DNA from: Symsagittifera roscoffensis
Lineage: Eukaryota; Xenacoelomorpha; Acoela; Convolutidae
Assembly (NCBI RefSeq): GCF_963678635.1
Contig: NC_087065.1
Location: forward strand, 4,797,209-4,861,208
DNA length: 64,000 bases
Direction: 5' to 3'
Shown here: in pieces, positions 22,986 to 35,500 of the stretch
How positions within the stretch are numbered: position 1 is the stretch's first letter
How the letters are laid out: each line of letters starts with the position of its first letter
Notes under the pieces: generated by a model
What the model saw: the letters and a program-made list of their open reading frames with translations, nothing else
Database searches by the model: none
Told to the model about the DNA's origin: nothing
Position numbers and translations under genes: made by a program

Positions 22986-23138
22986 TGCTAGAACTAGGAA
23001 GTCATCTAAGTTACCTTCGAATTCAGGATTTTACTGCGGGTTAGCCCTGGTGTTTTCGTTTTCCTGGGGTGTTTGGTTTTTTTCTACTATGTTTGTTTGG
23101 GTTTTTGCTGAACTCCTGCAGTGTTTTGCAAAGTGGCC

Positions 23139-24010
23139 TTAGTTCCTGTCTCTAGCTGGGCATGAAGTTAGGTGTCCTTTCTTGAACTGCTGACCACAGT
23201 TGCGGCACTTATTGTTTTCGACGATATTTAGGGTCGGTTCAATTTTGATGTATTGTGGTCTCTGTACCGCATTATAGGTAGGGATTTTTAGGTACTGTTG
23301 ATGAATTTTAGTACCTTTCTTGTGGACTAGTACATAAGATAGTACGTTTTCTGGAGTCAGGTATTCGATGCATATTTTTTTTTGTGTTTCAACGTTTCGC
23401 ATGTTTGTAATGAAGATGTCTCTGACTAACTCAGGCTCTATCTTCCCCAATTTACAGTTTTTTGATAACTCGGATAGTATTTCATGGAACTTCTTTAAAG
23501 ATTCGTTCTCTTTCTGTCTCCGACCAAAGAATTTAAATCTTTCGTACGTTAGATTTGTAGTGACCGTGAAAGTAATTTTGAGTAATTCCCAGAATTCAGC
23601 AAAGTTAATATCCAGTATTCTTTTCCCAGGATTTTTATGTGAGAAACATTTCTGTCCTTCTCTTCCCAGAGCCAGGTATAATTGTGACTTTAACTTCTTG
23701 TCAATATCTCCGATTTGAAGTCCGTTGAATTTTGCATTGTCTTCTGCCTTCCTCCTTCTCATTTCTTTGTTGTAATTTTGGATAGCTATTCGGTGTCGTT
23801 CTTCTTTTTCCGCCCGACGGGCTTGATCATCGGATGGTTCCGCTGGTTCTGCCATTGGGTATGCTAATTCGGGGTTTTTACCGGTGGGTTGATTACATCT
23901 TCAATGTCCACGGAATCTTTCGCGATGATAGTTAGTTGGAACTTTTCCGACCACCTTTCCCAGTCGTGTTGGCTTTCACTCGATGTGTTGTTCCAAAAAA
24001 CTCTAGTCAT
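23139..24010 (-). pseudogene. Element 2: gag
   Basis: The likely start is ATG at 24008-24010, only 28 bases inside the 5' LTR; the first residues MTRVFWNNTSSESQHDWERW have the Trp-rich look of a gag N-terminus. A frameshift of one base near 23890 leads into the frame that runs from MAEPAEP (23855) for 238 codons to a TAA at 23139. It includes LKSQLYLALGREGQKCF, LTYERFKFFGRRQKENESL and the zinc knuckle CRNCGQQFKKGHLTSC. Gag would form the particle and bind the RNA. Confidence 0.8.
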
Positions 24011-24021
24011 CGTAGGTTCGA

Positions 24022-24038
24022 CTCGTTTGACTGCGCCA
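24022..24038 (-). other. Primer binding site, tRNA-Ser type
   Basis: Immediately inside the 5' LTR the minus strand reads TGGCGCAGTCAAACGAG. The first ten bases, TGGCGCAGTC, match the tRNA-Ser-type primer site known from Drosophila 297/17.6-like elements; the rest does not extend the match that I can recall. Confidence 0.6.
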
Positions 24039-24409
24039 TGTTAAAAAACTAGGATAAACCGTCTACAATTAAGTGTCGGTTGAACTTAAACTAAGACTAG
24101 TTTAAGACAGGTCGGGTTAGAATTTCTAAAATTGGTTGTAGGTTTTTACTTAAGACTAAATAAAAGACTAAGGTAACTACGCTAAGGTTAAGATTTATTA
24201 AAAAGGTTGAATTAAGTTTTAGTCTCACAAGATTGGTTGCATATCAAAAACTAGACAATGAGCAATCTCTCTCGATCTACCAAAAGCCGTTGCGCTTTTG
24301 GCAGGTATTTTTAAATTAGCATGGTCATAGGTTAGAGCTTATAATAACTTAGAGGTTATAATGTTGGTATAGAGGTTATTATGTTGGTCATAAAGTATCA
24401 CCTTTGACA
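24039..24409 (-). repeat. 5' LTR of element 2
   Basis: 371 bases with TG...CA ends, pairing with 13465-13835. It is followed by ATTTC (24410-24414), the right target duplication. On the minus strand it begins TGTCAAAGGTGATAC and ends TTTTTTAACA. Confidence 0.95.
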
Positions 24410-24414
24410 ATTTC

Positions 24415-27400
24415 AACTTCAAAATTTCAGCGAAATCTTTTTTATACCTGAAACACATTTATGCACTGGCCTTAACTACATTTCGATAAATTTCCTTTTT
24501 GTAAAGTTATGAAAAGTTAAAAACTGAGAATTTTTTCCCGACTTATGTTGTTTGATTCAACGCAACACAGTTAGTAGCGCGAGTATATCTTGCTCACCGA
24601 CTTTAACCGGCCTCGGCGTCAAAAGTAATTACTGAATAATGTTAATTGCCCCAAAGATAAAGTTTTTAGATTCAAAATTATCTGCTTTGGCTTTTCACTG
24701 TAATAGGAAAAAATGGCTGGAATTTAACAAAAAGGTGGAAACTTTACCAATTTCTTTTTTTGAATATTTTATTCATTTTGGGGTATACGCTGCTAATAGT
24801 AGTCTTGTTCTTTTTCTATGAGATCACTGCCGAATAAAAGTTTTCTGTGAACTAACTTTAAAACTTTCAAAACTTATTCCAGGCCGTTATTTAGGTTTCA
24901 AAAATGAAATTCAAATTAGTTAATGTTGCGCTGATTATTACAGATGATTGTTTTTTGATAATATTTTCATAATTTTTTTCAGATCATGTTTTAGTTGGTT
25001 TTTCATTGATTAACAACGAAAAAGAATTTTGCATGAGCATCCTTCATATTAGTCAAACAGACGGCAAAATAAAACAAAAATACTTGAATCGCATAGCTTT
25101 AAACAAAAATTGATTTAATTCATGTTATCATCTTTTTTTTTCAGGAGTGACATAAAATATTTGGGATTTTCAAAACATAATTCATAAAAATGGTGATCAT
25201 AAAACTTGCCAATTTTTTTCCGTAAGGTTTCTGCGCTGCGTCTTAAATTCGTGTTAAAGGGCTTGTCGGACAAAAACTGGCTTTCAAAAGGCATTTATCT
25301 GTTGGACAAAATGTTTTACCACTGAAGGAGAGTAATGGTGCATTACGAGGCCAAACTGTGCTTTTTGTGAATTGTAAGCAAATTCCGCAACAAGGACTCT
25401 CCTTTTGTTCTTTTTTTGTTCTTTCATGTCGTTTAATTGTTCTCACAAAATTTAAACGGGTTTAAAGACTTGTCATTAGAATCCAGAAACATACAGACAC
25501 AATATTGTGCACATATCAAGTGCACAGTTTGGCCTCATAATGCGTGATAGTGGATAGCTCCCTCCTTAATTCTACATCTGCTTCACACAATGGGTAAAAA
25601 AAAGTAGTTCTTTCTGCCAAGTTTCATCCATTCATTTATTCTACTGTTTGAAAAATATATTGAAGTTATAGTTACTCATTTAGTATTCCGATTTCACCGT
25701 CAAACAAAAAAAATTAGAAAAAATTAAAACAAGAGCAAGGATAGACGGTTGCTGAGCTACCCTTACTTTTATTTTTTTCAAATTAATGTCGTTTGGATGG
25801 TGTGATTCGAGAACCATCCGGTTGCGTAGAAAATTAGTAAGCCAGGCATGATCGACAAAGTATAAAAATAATTGAAAATTGAATCAATAATAATTGAAAA
25901 TTAAAAACATATGTATGTAATAAAATAAACTTTTTTCTAACTTTTTGCACAACATTTTACAAAACTTTTCATGCCATACAAGCGCTAAGTGAAACATCCA
26001 AAACTAGTTTTTTTTACAGTGAAATCAAATTTTTTTAACTAGAAATCCAAAAAAATTAATAAACTTCCAAACAGCAAGCGTTACTAGGTTGCGTTAATCG
26101 CTCGAAATTAGAATAAATCTCAAAATTATCAAACAGCTCTTTCTCAACACTGGGACACTCACTTTGATTTTTTTTAAATATGATTTGATATACGACTAAA
26201 AAGGCTTTAGTATGATATATCAGTCAACCATTACGATGATTATTCGTAGTACCTGATTTTGCGTGAAAAACATAAAAGAAAAAAAAGAAAACGCACCCGA
26301 TTACAAAGTTCCTCCCCATTTTCAAAGGTTGAAAAACAAACTTCCATTATATACAGTGCCAAACATGAAGTTGAAGCTCTTAAGATGATTTTTTTACTTG
26401 GCAACAAAAAATTCAAAATTTGAGTTCCAAAAAAGACTTTTTAAATTCTTTCGATAGCAAGTTTTTGTCATAGAAACATTTTCCGAAACAATTTTGCACA
26501 TTCATTTTTTGAAATTGAGGTTTTCAAAAAAAAAGAATCAAAAGAATGTTCTCTTCTTTGGAGAACCCAGATATGGTTTAATTGTGTTTATATAGTAATG
26601 TTAACTTTAGGATGTCAAAGAACAACCGACCACAGTTTCACCCACTGATCATTTTGATGTCCATTTTTTCTAGATCTTTAAAAAACGTAACGGTAATTTG
26701 TGAAAAAAAATTGTGAACTTTTACATCTTTTTTGAGATAACAAATGCAGATTATCGGTGTAATTTCTACCACTATTTTACCACTGGGCTTTCCTAATAAA
26801 AAAATTCTTTGGTAATTCTGTAGTAATTTTTTTTGAACTAACGGCCTTTAATACCATTTTTATGCATGAACAAATGTTAATCAGAGGTTTACTATAATTT
26901 TTTTCTGTACGTCGGCAAATAGAGGAAATTATATAAGGGTATTTTTAAATTATACAAAAGAATGTCTGACTAGAAGTTTTGATCAACCCGGGATTCTACT
27001 TCAACCTGGTGTATATTTCTGTTGGTCTATTGCGTTAAAAACTTCTGATACATTTTTTCTAACAAAAAGGCTCTGCTGCATTTCGGAATCCCAAACAAAA
27101 ACAGGTAAATTAGAGCATAAGGATGAAAAAAATCCAAATCAAAACTATTTCAAACAAGTGATGAAGATCTGCAAACGCGTATAAAAAGAGTAGTTAGGGC
27201 CTAGTTGACATCAGAGCCGTCTTCAAAAAAAACAATAACTAAATCAAAAATGTAAAAAAGTTTCAAAAAACCTTTAAATTTTTTAAATTAAATTTCTCAG
27301 CCTAAAGGCCCAATTTTGTTATAATGAGCGTTACTTAGTCGATGATGTAACTTGATTGAATTTGATTTTAAACTCAAATTTTCAAGCCGGTTTTTCTTGA

Positions 27401-29160
27401 AACTCGGACAACGTTTAAGAACTCGTGGCATTCGATTTTGCGTTAAAAAAGTAGAAAAAATCTAAAACACAGAGAAATACATATTTCCTCACTATTTTCA
27501 ACAGTCAGAACACTTAGAGCAACACACAGACCAAAACTGTGGGCTTCTTGGGTCGTAATTTGAAGAAGGTTAGGTCGGAAAAATGGAACTTCAGGAATAA
27601 CACAATCCTTTGCTTGTGTAGCGAACTATTCTTCATAGAAAAAAAAAACTTTAAATAAACCAAACACGATGACCAGACGGATTTTTGCACCATTAAAGAA
27701 ACAAAAAACTTATAAGATTGCAAGCTAGTTAACAGAAAAAAAAGACCGATGCTCATAATTCAGCTAAAAGTTAGGAAAACCTAATAACACTATAAATGAT
27801 TTTAAAAATAGCAGAAAATTGTTCAATACCAGTAAAATTCAAACTACAGACATAATTGTTGGCGTTAAATCCAAAACATAGCCAAGAAAAAGATTTTTCG
27901 ATCGCCAGTTTTTGAATTCCAAAGAAAAAAAGATGGCCTTAAAGCACTTTGAATTTAAACAATAATTTTTTGTTGACATTTTTTTGATAAAAATAACACC
28001 ATTTGAAAACACCGGATCAATAAGGAAAGATTTTATTCCGCTAGGATATCTGAAAACCAAAGTCTGCTTTCGGAATTAGAAGTAGATCACGTTCTTTGTT
28101 TCAATTTAAACTAAGTTCTTCGCTCATGGAATTTTCCTTATTTTCAACAAAGAAATTTAACTTAAATACTACAGAACGTCAAACCGCGGAAAATCAAATT
28201 TTAGCATGAACGAAATTCAAGACAAAACACTGGAAACAAAATCACCAAGACCTATAGAAGTGTCTTAACTCCGTTCACTGACTCTTTATCAGAAGCAAAA
28301 TCAAAATTTGAACGTGCTTCTATTAAAACATCGCCAACAGACAGTTTGAAAAGAGTCAATGAATGCAGGTGAACAAAAAAATACTGAACCGTTTGTGAGA
28401 AATTCTCAGCTTTCGAAAATAAAAAAATAGATACCATTAAGGCTCTTTGAATTATAAGAACAACTTATTGGATTTTTTTCGATAATAAAGTTAACACATT
28501 TTGAGAAAACTGGATCAATAAGTTAATGAAATTAAAAAAAAATCAAATTCCACATCCGAATCTTGAAGTCGATCACGTTTTTTGTGACCTTTACACTTTT
28601 GGTGTTCGATAGTAGAGTTTGTTTTCTAAATTTGCCAGTGTTTTCTAAATTTACCAACTGGCATATCTTGTCAATTATTTGTCGCTGCAAAAGCCCTCAG
28701 AAAATAAGTGAAGATTTTTACTCATGATCATACCAGCTTTTCCTCCTACGCTTGATGAAATATATCAAAATACTAAGCAACCTCAAACAGGTAAAAAAAA
28801 ATTGCCACCCCAATAAAAAAATCTGTAAATTAGCATCAGCGTTCTATTTATAACTCGAATTGTGCTACATTCTGATTGACCGATAATTAATCTACTTAAC
28901 AATTACCCACCCCTTCCTTGAAAGCGGGTAATTAATAAAAAAATATTATTTCCAAGTTTTTCAACAAGGCACAAAAAGCTTGTTTAGGTCTTTTGCGAGC
29001 CACTAACGAGCCTTCCAGATACATGAATGGGCCAGGCCGGGCTGCAATGAATACAGCAATTTGACAAGTACGGTCCAAAAACCGTGTCAGCTCAAAAACG
29101 CAACGAGAGAGTTCAGTCATAATTTTTTTTTACATTTCTACAATATGTACATTTATATTA
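24415..29160. other. Intergenic region, no gene seen
   Basis: AT-rich DNA between element 2 and the 3' end of CFAP206. Short open frames (for example 25243-25446 minus) have no support. From about 28440 the interspersed hairpin family of the CFAP206 introns begins (copy near 28440-28660). A G-poor relative of the 43.8-kb MITE end, with CTACTTAACAATTACCC, lies near 28894. Confidence 0.6.
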
Positions 29161-29185
29161 GTATACACAGTTCAGTTCGGCGAGC

Positions 29186-29191
29186 TTTATT
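29186..29191 (-). promoter_or_regulatory. Poly(A) signal AATAAA of CFAP206
   Basis: AATAAA on the minus strand, about 76 bases after the CFAP206 stop codon; the 3' untranslated region is therefore short, with cleavage expected near 29165-29175. Confidence 0.75.
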
Positions 29192-29266
29192 CACATAGTG
29201 TGTTCGATTCTATTCCTTCGTTTCTCTTTAATTTTAATGCGTGATCACCTCCACTGGGCCATAGTG

Positions 29267-29527
29267 TCACTTGACATGGATACCACTGGCAGTTCTAGTG
29301 TCGACCATAGTGTCCAGTGTCAAGTCCACTTTCTGCATCCTAGTCTCGTCCTCCATGCCCCCTCTAAGTCCATACAAGTATGTCTGTGGCTTGGGAACAC
29401 TACTCCCTCCCTCCTTCTTAGTCTGTGTCGTGTTCTCTTTCGGCAGATACACTTGGCTCACATTGTCTCTTCGCATGTTGCTTAAGTTAGTCTGCATCGA
29501 CTTCGTCAACTTCGTCCGCAGATTCGC
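29267..29527 (-). CDS. CFAP206: CFAP206 exon 10 (C-terminus)
   Basis: Acceptor tttttgtag|GCGAAT; reads ANLRTKLTKSMQTNLSNMRR, SQVYLPKENTTQTK, KPQTYLYGLRGG, as in vertebrates. Stop TGA at 29267-29269. Confidence 0.95.
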   Translation of the reverse strand, partial: ANLRTKLTKSMQTNLSNMRRDNVSQVYLPKENTTQTKKEGGSSVPKPQTYLYGLRGGMEDETRMQKVDLTLDTMVDTRTASGIHVK

Positions 29528-32500
29528 CTACAAAAACAAAATTAGTATTGATTTTTTTTTAATTTTGCTTAATTGATAGACGCTTGGTGGATCCCAGGTT
29601 CCCGTTATGTCCTTTTCAACTCTCATAACCTGATCCTACAATCCAGGGGCGGACCGACCCTAAAATTTTTCTAAAGGCGCCTTTGGCGCCAATATATACT
29701 AACTTTGAGGGGGAGCGCGCGCCAAAAAAAACGCAATTTTTTTGTCAAAATTTTTCAAAAAGTGCCCAAAAACGGCTCTTTTTTGACTGTTTTTTCAAAA
29801 ATTTGCCTGCGGCGCAGAAACTTTTGCCAAAGTACGGGCAAAACAGTGCTTTGGGAGAGCTCGAAAAATCAATTTGGTCGACCTAAAAAAAAAAAGGTCG
29901 TCAAAATTTTCGAAAATTTTTTGAAAATCCGCCCCCCCCTCGAGAAAATCCTAGATCCGCCCCTGCTACGATCGTATTTTTTAATAAGACGGAGAAAAAA
30001 TTCCTTTGGTTGTTTCTCAATATATTTGCTTTATATTCAAGGCACTCTATAACTGTACCTTCAGTGTTTTCTCTGCGCCAAACGTTACCAATATGTGCAC
30101 TTAGAACTCAATGATCTGAGTTACAAAAAAAGGTAAGCAAAAGATGTTCAAGGCTCTATTAGGTGAGACTCTCTTGCCTTGAAACTTCTTTCAAACACTT
30201 AGAATTGATGCACGCTAGCTAGCTGTTACGAAAAAACTAATTCCTATCTCTTTCAACGTAATGCGAACTAACGTCTTTCAATTGTCTGGTACAAAACAGA
30301 ACACCGACACTTTGTACTGGAGGTAGCAAGAAGGCTATTTTGGTGTGCCTAGTGTCCCGAAGAGACCACTTTTTAACTGACCAATTTAGATTTTTTTTAT
30401 TTTTGAGCTATTTCTTGATGAAAAACTTATTCAGGCGAGTGACTGTCGTTTAGATTCATCGGCCTAAACCGGTATTTTCAAAAATAGCCAATCGAAGGTT
30501 GGAAAAGAGTAATGAACGCAAGTAAATATTTTTAAAAAAAAATCACTGACTTGGTTGAAAAAATGTCAACTTTCGAATTTCAAAAAAAAGATGACTTGCG
30601 GTTTTTTGATAACATTAACCCAACTTGAGAAAACTGCATCAACAGGTAAAGTTTTTATTCTGCTGGAAATCTAAAAATTAAACTTAATTAAAATTAAGTG
30701 CTCTTTAAGTCACTTTCAGCAGATGACTTTCAATTGAACTTAAAAAAATGCATATATACCAGAGTGCATTCATAAATGCATCAACATGTATGAATGCGCA
30801 TCTGTAGTTATTAGACTTCTGTGCCGCAATTTAAAACTTTTTTCTGAAAAAAAACACCAAGACTCATATAAGAGTCTACACTACCTTCATTACTCTTAAA
30901 AATAGATGGCCTTTGAATTTTAAGAACATTATGATTACACTTTTTTGGTAAACTTTCCAATTTGAGAGAACTGGATTATTAGGTAATGTTTTTTTATCCG
31001 ATGGGAAATCTGAAAACAAATTCCACTTCCGAAACAAGAAGTCGATCACATTTATCGTGACTTTTATAATTTTGCGCCAGAACAATCAAATTTGAGCCTT
31101 AACAACTTTTAAAAACTTAAAAACGCCACCAAATAAGTGAAAACTTTTAAAAAAAACCAGTTTTATTTGCGAGTTAGGTTTTAAAAAAAAGAAGGTTCGT
31201 TATGATACACTACGCTCAGCTGTCTAGTGTAAACAGAAGAGTGAAAGAACTAGTAAAAAATTACTGATTAATTTTGAAATATAGTCAACAGAAAATTGAA
31301 AAGGAGTCAATGAACGCAAATGAAGAGAAAAAACTAGGTGGCCTTAAAGCCATTTGAATTTCGATAACAATTTATGATTAACATTTTTTCTATAAAATTA
31401 ACCCAATTTGAGAACATTGGATCCTTCAGTTAAACTTTTACTAAGCTGAGAAATCTGCAAATAAGGTTCCACGTTCGAAACCAGAAGTCGATCACATTTT
31501 TCGTGAATTTCACATTTTTTTTGTTCCATAGTGGAGTTTACTTTCCTTTTTTCAATGAAAATGAATAGAACGTGAAAAAAATCAAAAGTCAAACCGCAAA
31601 AAAAAAATTTAAGCCTGAATTTTTCCTGCGAAAAAACATCACTACCTATAGTAGTGTCTAGGGGCGGATCCAAGGTTTTCTCGAGGGAGGGGGTGGCGGA
31701 TTTTCAAACACAGAGGGGAAGCAGAGCTTCGCACCACTTGCGATACAACACTAACATAAAATAAGAACATATAAAAGCCGAAAATGAAACGTTTGAAAAA
31801 AACTAGGTCATCTTTCATATGTCTCGATAGAAGTTCATTCCAGGCAAACATGCCAGACACTTGAATTTTAAATCAAGAACAACGGATCAAAATTTCGAAA
31901 AGAAAAAAGCCGACAATCTTCGAGCAGACACAAGTTGAGCCGAAAAAAAGTGATTTTTATAAAAAATTGTTTGAAGTCCCACCTTAAACAACAATTGCAC
32001 TTACAACTAAAACAAAAACTGTTTACAGCAAACGAAAAATTAGTGATAGGGCAACTTAGCTAACAATCTTTGAGCTGAAACCACTTGAACCAAAAAAAAT
32101 TTCAACCAAAAAAATTTCTTAAAAATATTTCAAGTCCCCCTTGAAACTAAAATGAACAGCACTTGCAAGTCCAACAAAAGTGCATACAGCAAAAAAATCA
32201 GTGGCGTGGCACCTAAGCCGACCATCTTTGAGCAGACACCAACTCAAACGAAAAAAAAATGTTTTATGATTTTTTAAGAATCTTTCAAGTCCCCCCTTGA
32301 AATTAGAATGAACAACATTTGCACTTGGAACTAGAAGGAAAATTGTCTGCAGCACAAGCAAAATCCGTTGTGGCAAATTAGCCGACAAAACCTGAGCGAA
32401 CAGTTGAAAAACCAACAATTCATTTTCTCGGAATTATTTCTTCGGTTTCCTTGATACTGAAAAAACAAGATCGGCCACGATTCGAATCCCAGACCTTAGG

Positions 32501-35500
32501 GTACAAAGGCAACTGCTTTGTCTCCAGGCCAAGGAAGAAGCAACCTGGAAAATTTTAAGAAAAGGTAAGAAGAGATGTGAAGAGAAGATAAGAAGAGAAG
32601 TGAAAAGAAGTGAGTAGTTAACCCGAAAAAAGTTTATATTCCAGTTTGATAACGCTTGCTTATCGCAAGCGTAAGGAATTTCGAAAAACTTTGTCGACTT
32701 TTTTAGGTCGACCAAATTGATTTTCTGAGCTCTCCCAAATCACTATAAAGACCCAATTTTGACAAAATTTTCGGGTCAGTCAGCAAAAAATGAATATTTC
32801 AAAATAGTAAAAGGGGGACCCTTTGGGTCGGCATGGGGTCGAATCCGCCCATGGTAGTGTCGTTTATCGACTCTGTAAAAAAAACCTTTTTGAAAAAACT
32901 CTGTGGACTGAAACCTTTTTGAATTTCAAAGATCAGCTGCTGAAATGTAAACCAGAGCAGCGAAGTTCGTCGGCCAAAAGGAAGTATTGAGAAAGAAGGG
33001 CCAGATAAACTTTTTAAAAAAAAGCCACAACACAACTCCTACAAAAATCACACAAACAAACTGAAGTGAGTTTCTACTCACGAGTTTGATGGCCTTGCGT
33101 CTGAGCTCCCACTCATTCCACTCGTAGTCCTTCACCAGATTGGCTTCTAAAATGTGAGTGTCCGTCTGGCATCCGGCGTCCGCTTTGGTTTGTGGCTTCT
33201 CTATCATGCCCCCCGCCCCTCCCTTCTGACTACTGCTGTAGGGTGTGATAGTGGCGAACTGCTGGTGCAGCTCCAGCAGCTGAATCAACTCCGGACTCTT
33301 CTTGGCCGCCTCCGCCACCATGAAGATGTAGCTAAAAATTACCTACGCTGTAGTACACTGGCATACATCGTTTAAAAAAGTTCAGATAGAAAAATTGATA
33401 AAAATGAACTTTTTTCATGCAGAAGCTAAGAATTTAATGTTTTAAGCCGCATCAAACATCCAATATTTAATAAAATAAATGCGAAAACTTGCAAATAACT
33501 CTTAAATCTGTCTGCCCAAACAATTCTTTTTTGGGGGGCGAACTCCCCTCAAAATTAGTATATATAGGCGCCCGCTTCAAAAATAGTATAATTTAAAGTT
33601 CAGTCAGCAAAAAGTGAATGACCGAAAATGGTACCAAGGGGGTAGCAAATTCGAAAAACCGTAGTGTCAAGAAATGTTTCAACTTTTAATCTAATTTTGA
33701 GCGAAAAATCGAGCGAGAAGGCTGATTATAGGAGGATACGAGAGAAAAAGAAAAACTTATATTCAAGCCCTGAAAACTCAGTTTTACTCCAACTTGTTTT
33801 AGCAGTTTTCAGCATCATCTTGGAAAAAAAACTTCAATAATTCAAAAAAATTTCTGCCAAAAATTGAAAATTTTTTTGCTCGTTTGTTTGTTTTTCTCGT
33901 CAACTTTCGAAAAAATTGATGTCCAATATGCCACCTTTACCATGAATATCGAACATGCCGTTCTAGGCTCTTTTAGATCCTTTCCTCAAACTACGCACAA
34001 AAAAAGACACAAATTTGAAATAAAAAGAAAGTTTTTAGTAGTTTTTTAAGAATTTTGTAGTAGTTTTTTGGAACATTCTGTTCTACTTACACAGCAGCCG
34101 GCTACTTTTGTTTTTGTTTCAAGTCTAGTTTTCTTTATTTCTTTATTAAAGATTTTAACCGGTCTGACTAACTCAAGCGCGGTGTTGAGAAGTATAAATT
34201 GTTCAAAATCGTAAAAAGTGGAATGCAGAAAATGATTACTCACTTGACGGGGTCTGCAGCGAACTCGTATGCTGCTTCTTTAGATGAGAATGCGTAGTAC
34301 TTGTCATTGTAGAACAGCACTCCAATTGACGGCACAGCAGGCATCAGGAATCGATCATACTTGACCAAATACCACCCACAGAAACCCTGTAAAAACGAAT
34401 ATTTGCTAACTACAACGATAAGCCGAAAATTATTCAAGAATTTAGTACAATTATGAATTTGGTTTAATCAGAACAATGGTTCATTGAAAACACTTTCAAC
34501 TGATAATATGATCATATTTGGGACTTTGAGTGGTGAAGTGGTTTCGTCTCGGCCTCTCAATCGAAAGTTCGGATGATCGAGGACCACCATGAGCCGTGCT
34601 CGTGGCTTGAGGATGAGGCAACATTACCCAGCCCAGAAAAAATTGTATACATATCTTAACCAGGGGCATAACAGCGGTTCTCCTTCAAGAGCTCAAATGC
34701 TCGTTTGTTTGACCTTTCTCTTGTGGATACATCAACGTCTTAATTAGTTCTGTGTATTCGTTTTGATCATTCTTTTCTTGCGACACATTTGTTATACTTG
34801 CCCTGTATTGGAGCGGAAGTTTTTCGAAGTTCTTAGTAGTTTCTGGGAATATCCACTCGAACTCTGTGAATGCATTTGGGTCTATCCTAGCTCCTCCCAC
34901 ACCCGCCCCACTCTCCCCTCCCTCCGCATCCCCGTCTTGATCTCCGGTGCTCTGCTGAGGTTGCGAGGAGCCGAGGAGCTCCTTCTGGCGCTGCTCGTCA
35001 GACTTCACCTCGTTCAGATCCACAAGAGGACTCAAAATTTCCTCAGTGAATATCTCGCGATGATTCTGCGTACACACAAGCACATATCAAACAAAGAACC
35101 GGTTGACAACTTGTTTTTTTTTTTAAAAATTGAACTTTTGAAATTCGAAGGAAAAAATAAATGGCCTTATCTCTTTGGATTTGTAGCACAATTTATGATG
35201 GAGAGTTTTTTGTTAAAATTAATCCAATTTGAGAAAACTGGATAAATAGTTACAACTTTTATTTTGCTGGGAAATCTGATAATTAATTTCCATTTTCAAA
35301 TTTAGAAGTCGATCACGTTTTTCGTGACCTTTACAATTTTGCTGTTCGATAGTGAACTTTGCCTTCTTTATAACAATAAAAATGAACTGAACTTAAAAAG
35401 AAATCACAAGTCAACCGCGAAAAATCAAAAGTGAGCGTGAACAAATTTTAAGACTTGTAAAGGTTTTTTTTAAAAAAATTGAACTTTTGAAATTCGAAGG

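Larger units (their letters stand above)
20213..23413 (-). repeat. 3.2-kb tandem duplication, right unit
   Basis: Partner of 17013-20212. Small differences include YPDD versus YPDE in RT, a few base changes in RNase H, and indels of one base. The right unit starts in gag and ends in the linker before the integrase zinc domain, so integrase occurs only once in the element. Confidence 0.95.
13465..24409 (-). mobile_element. Ty3/gypsy retrotransposon, element 2
   Basis: A full-length provirus-like element on the minus strand, bounded by 371-bp LTRs (TGTTAAAAA...TTTGACA on the plus strand) and by the 5-bp target duplication ATTTC at 13460-13464 and 24410-24414. Order from the 5' LTR at the right: primer site, gag, zinc knuckle, protease, RT, RNase H, then an internal repeat of gag tail through RNase H, then integrase, a C-terminal tail and a G-rich tract. 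The 3.2-kb repeat makes the element about 10.9 kb; without it the element would be about 7.7 kb. Frameshifts, stops and a changed RT active site show it is not autonomous now. Confidence 0.95.

Noticed and set aside
24415-28400. A gene between element 2 and CFAP206
   Set aside because: Only short low-complexity frames; no exon-like GC-rich islands with splice signals like those seen in CFAP206.
32473-32540. Functional tRNA genes at the A/B-box-like sites in CFAP206 introns
   Set aside because: The stems do not pair and the anticodon region is not tRNA-like; the sites recur within a larger repeat, so they are tRNA-derived or tRNA-like modules.
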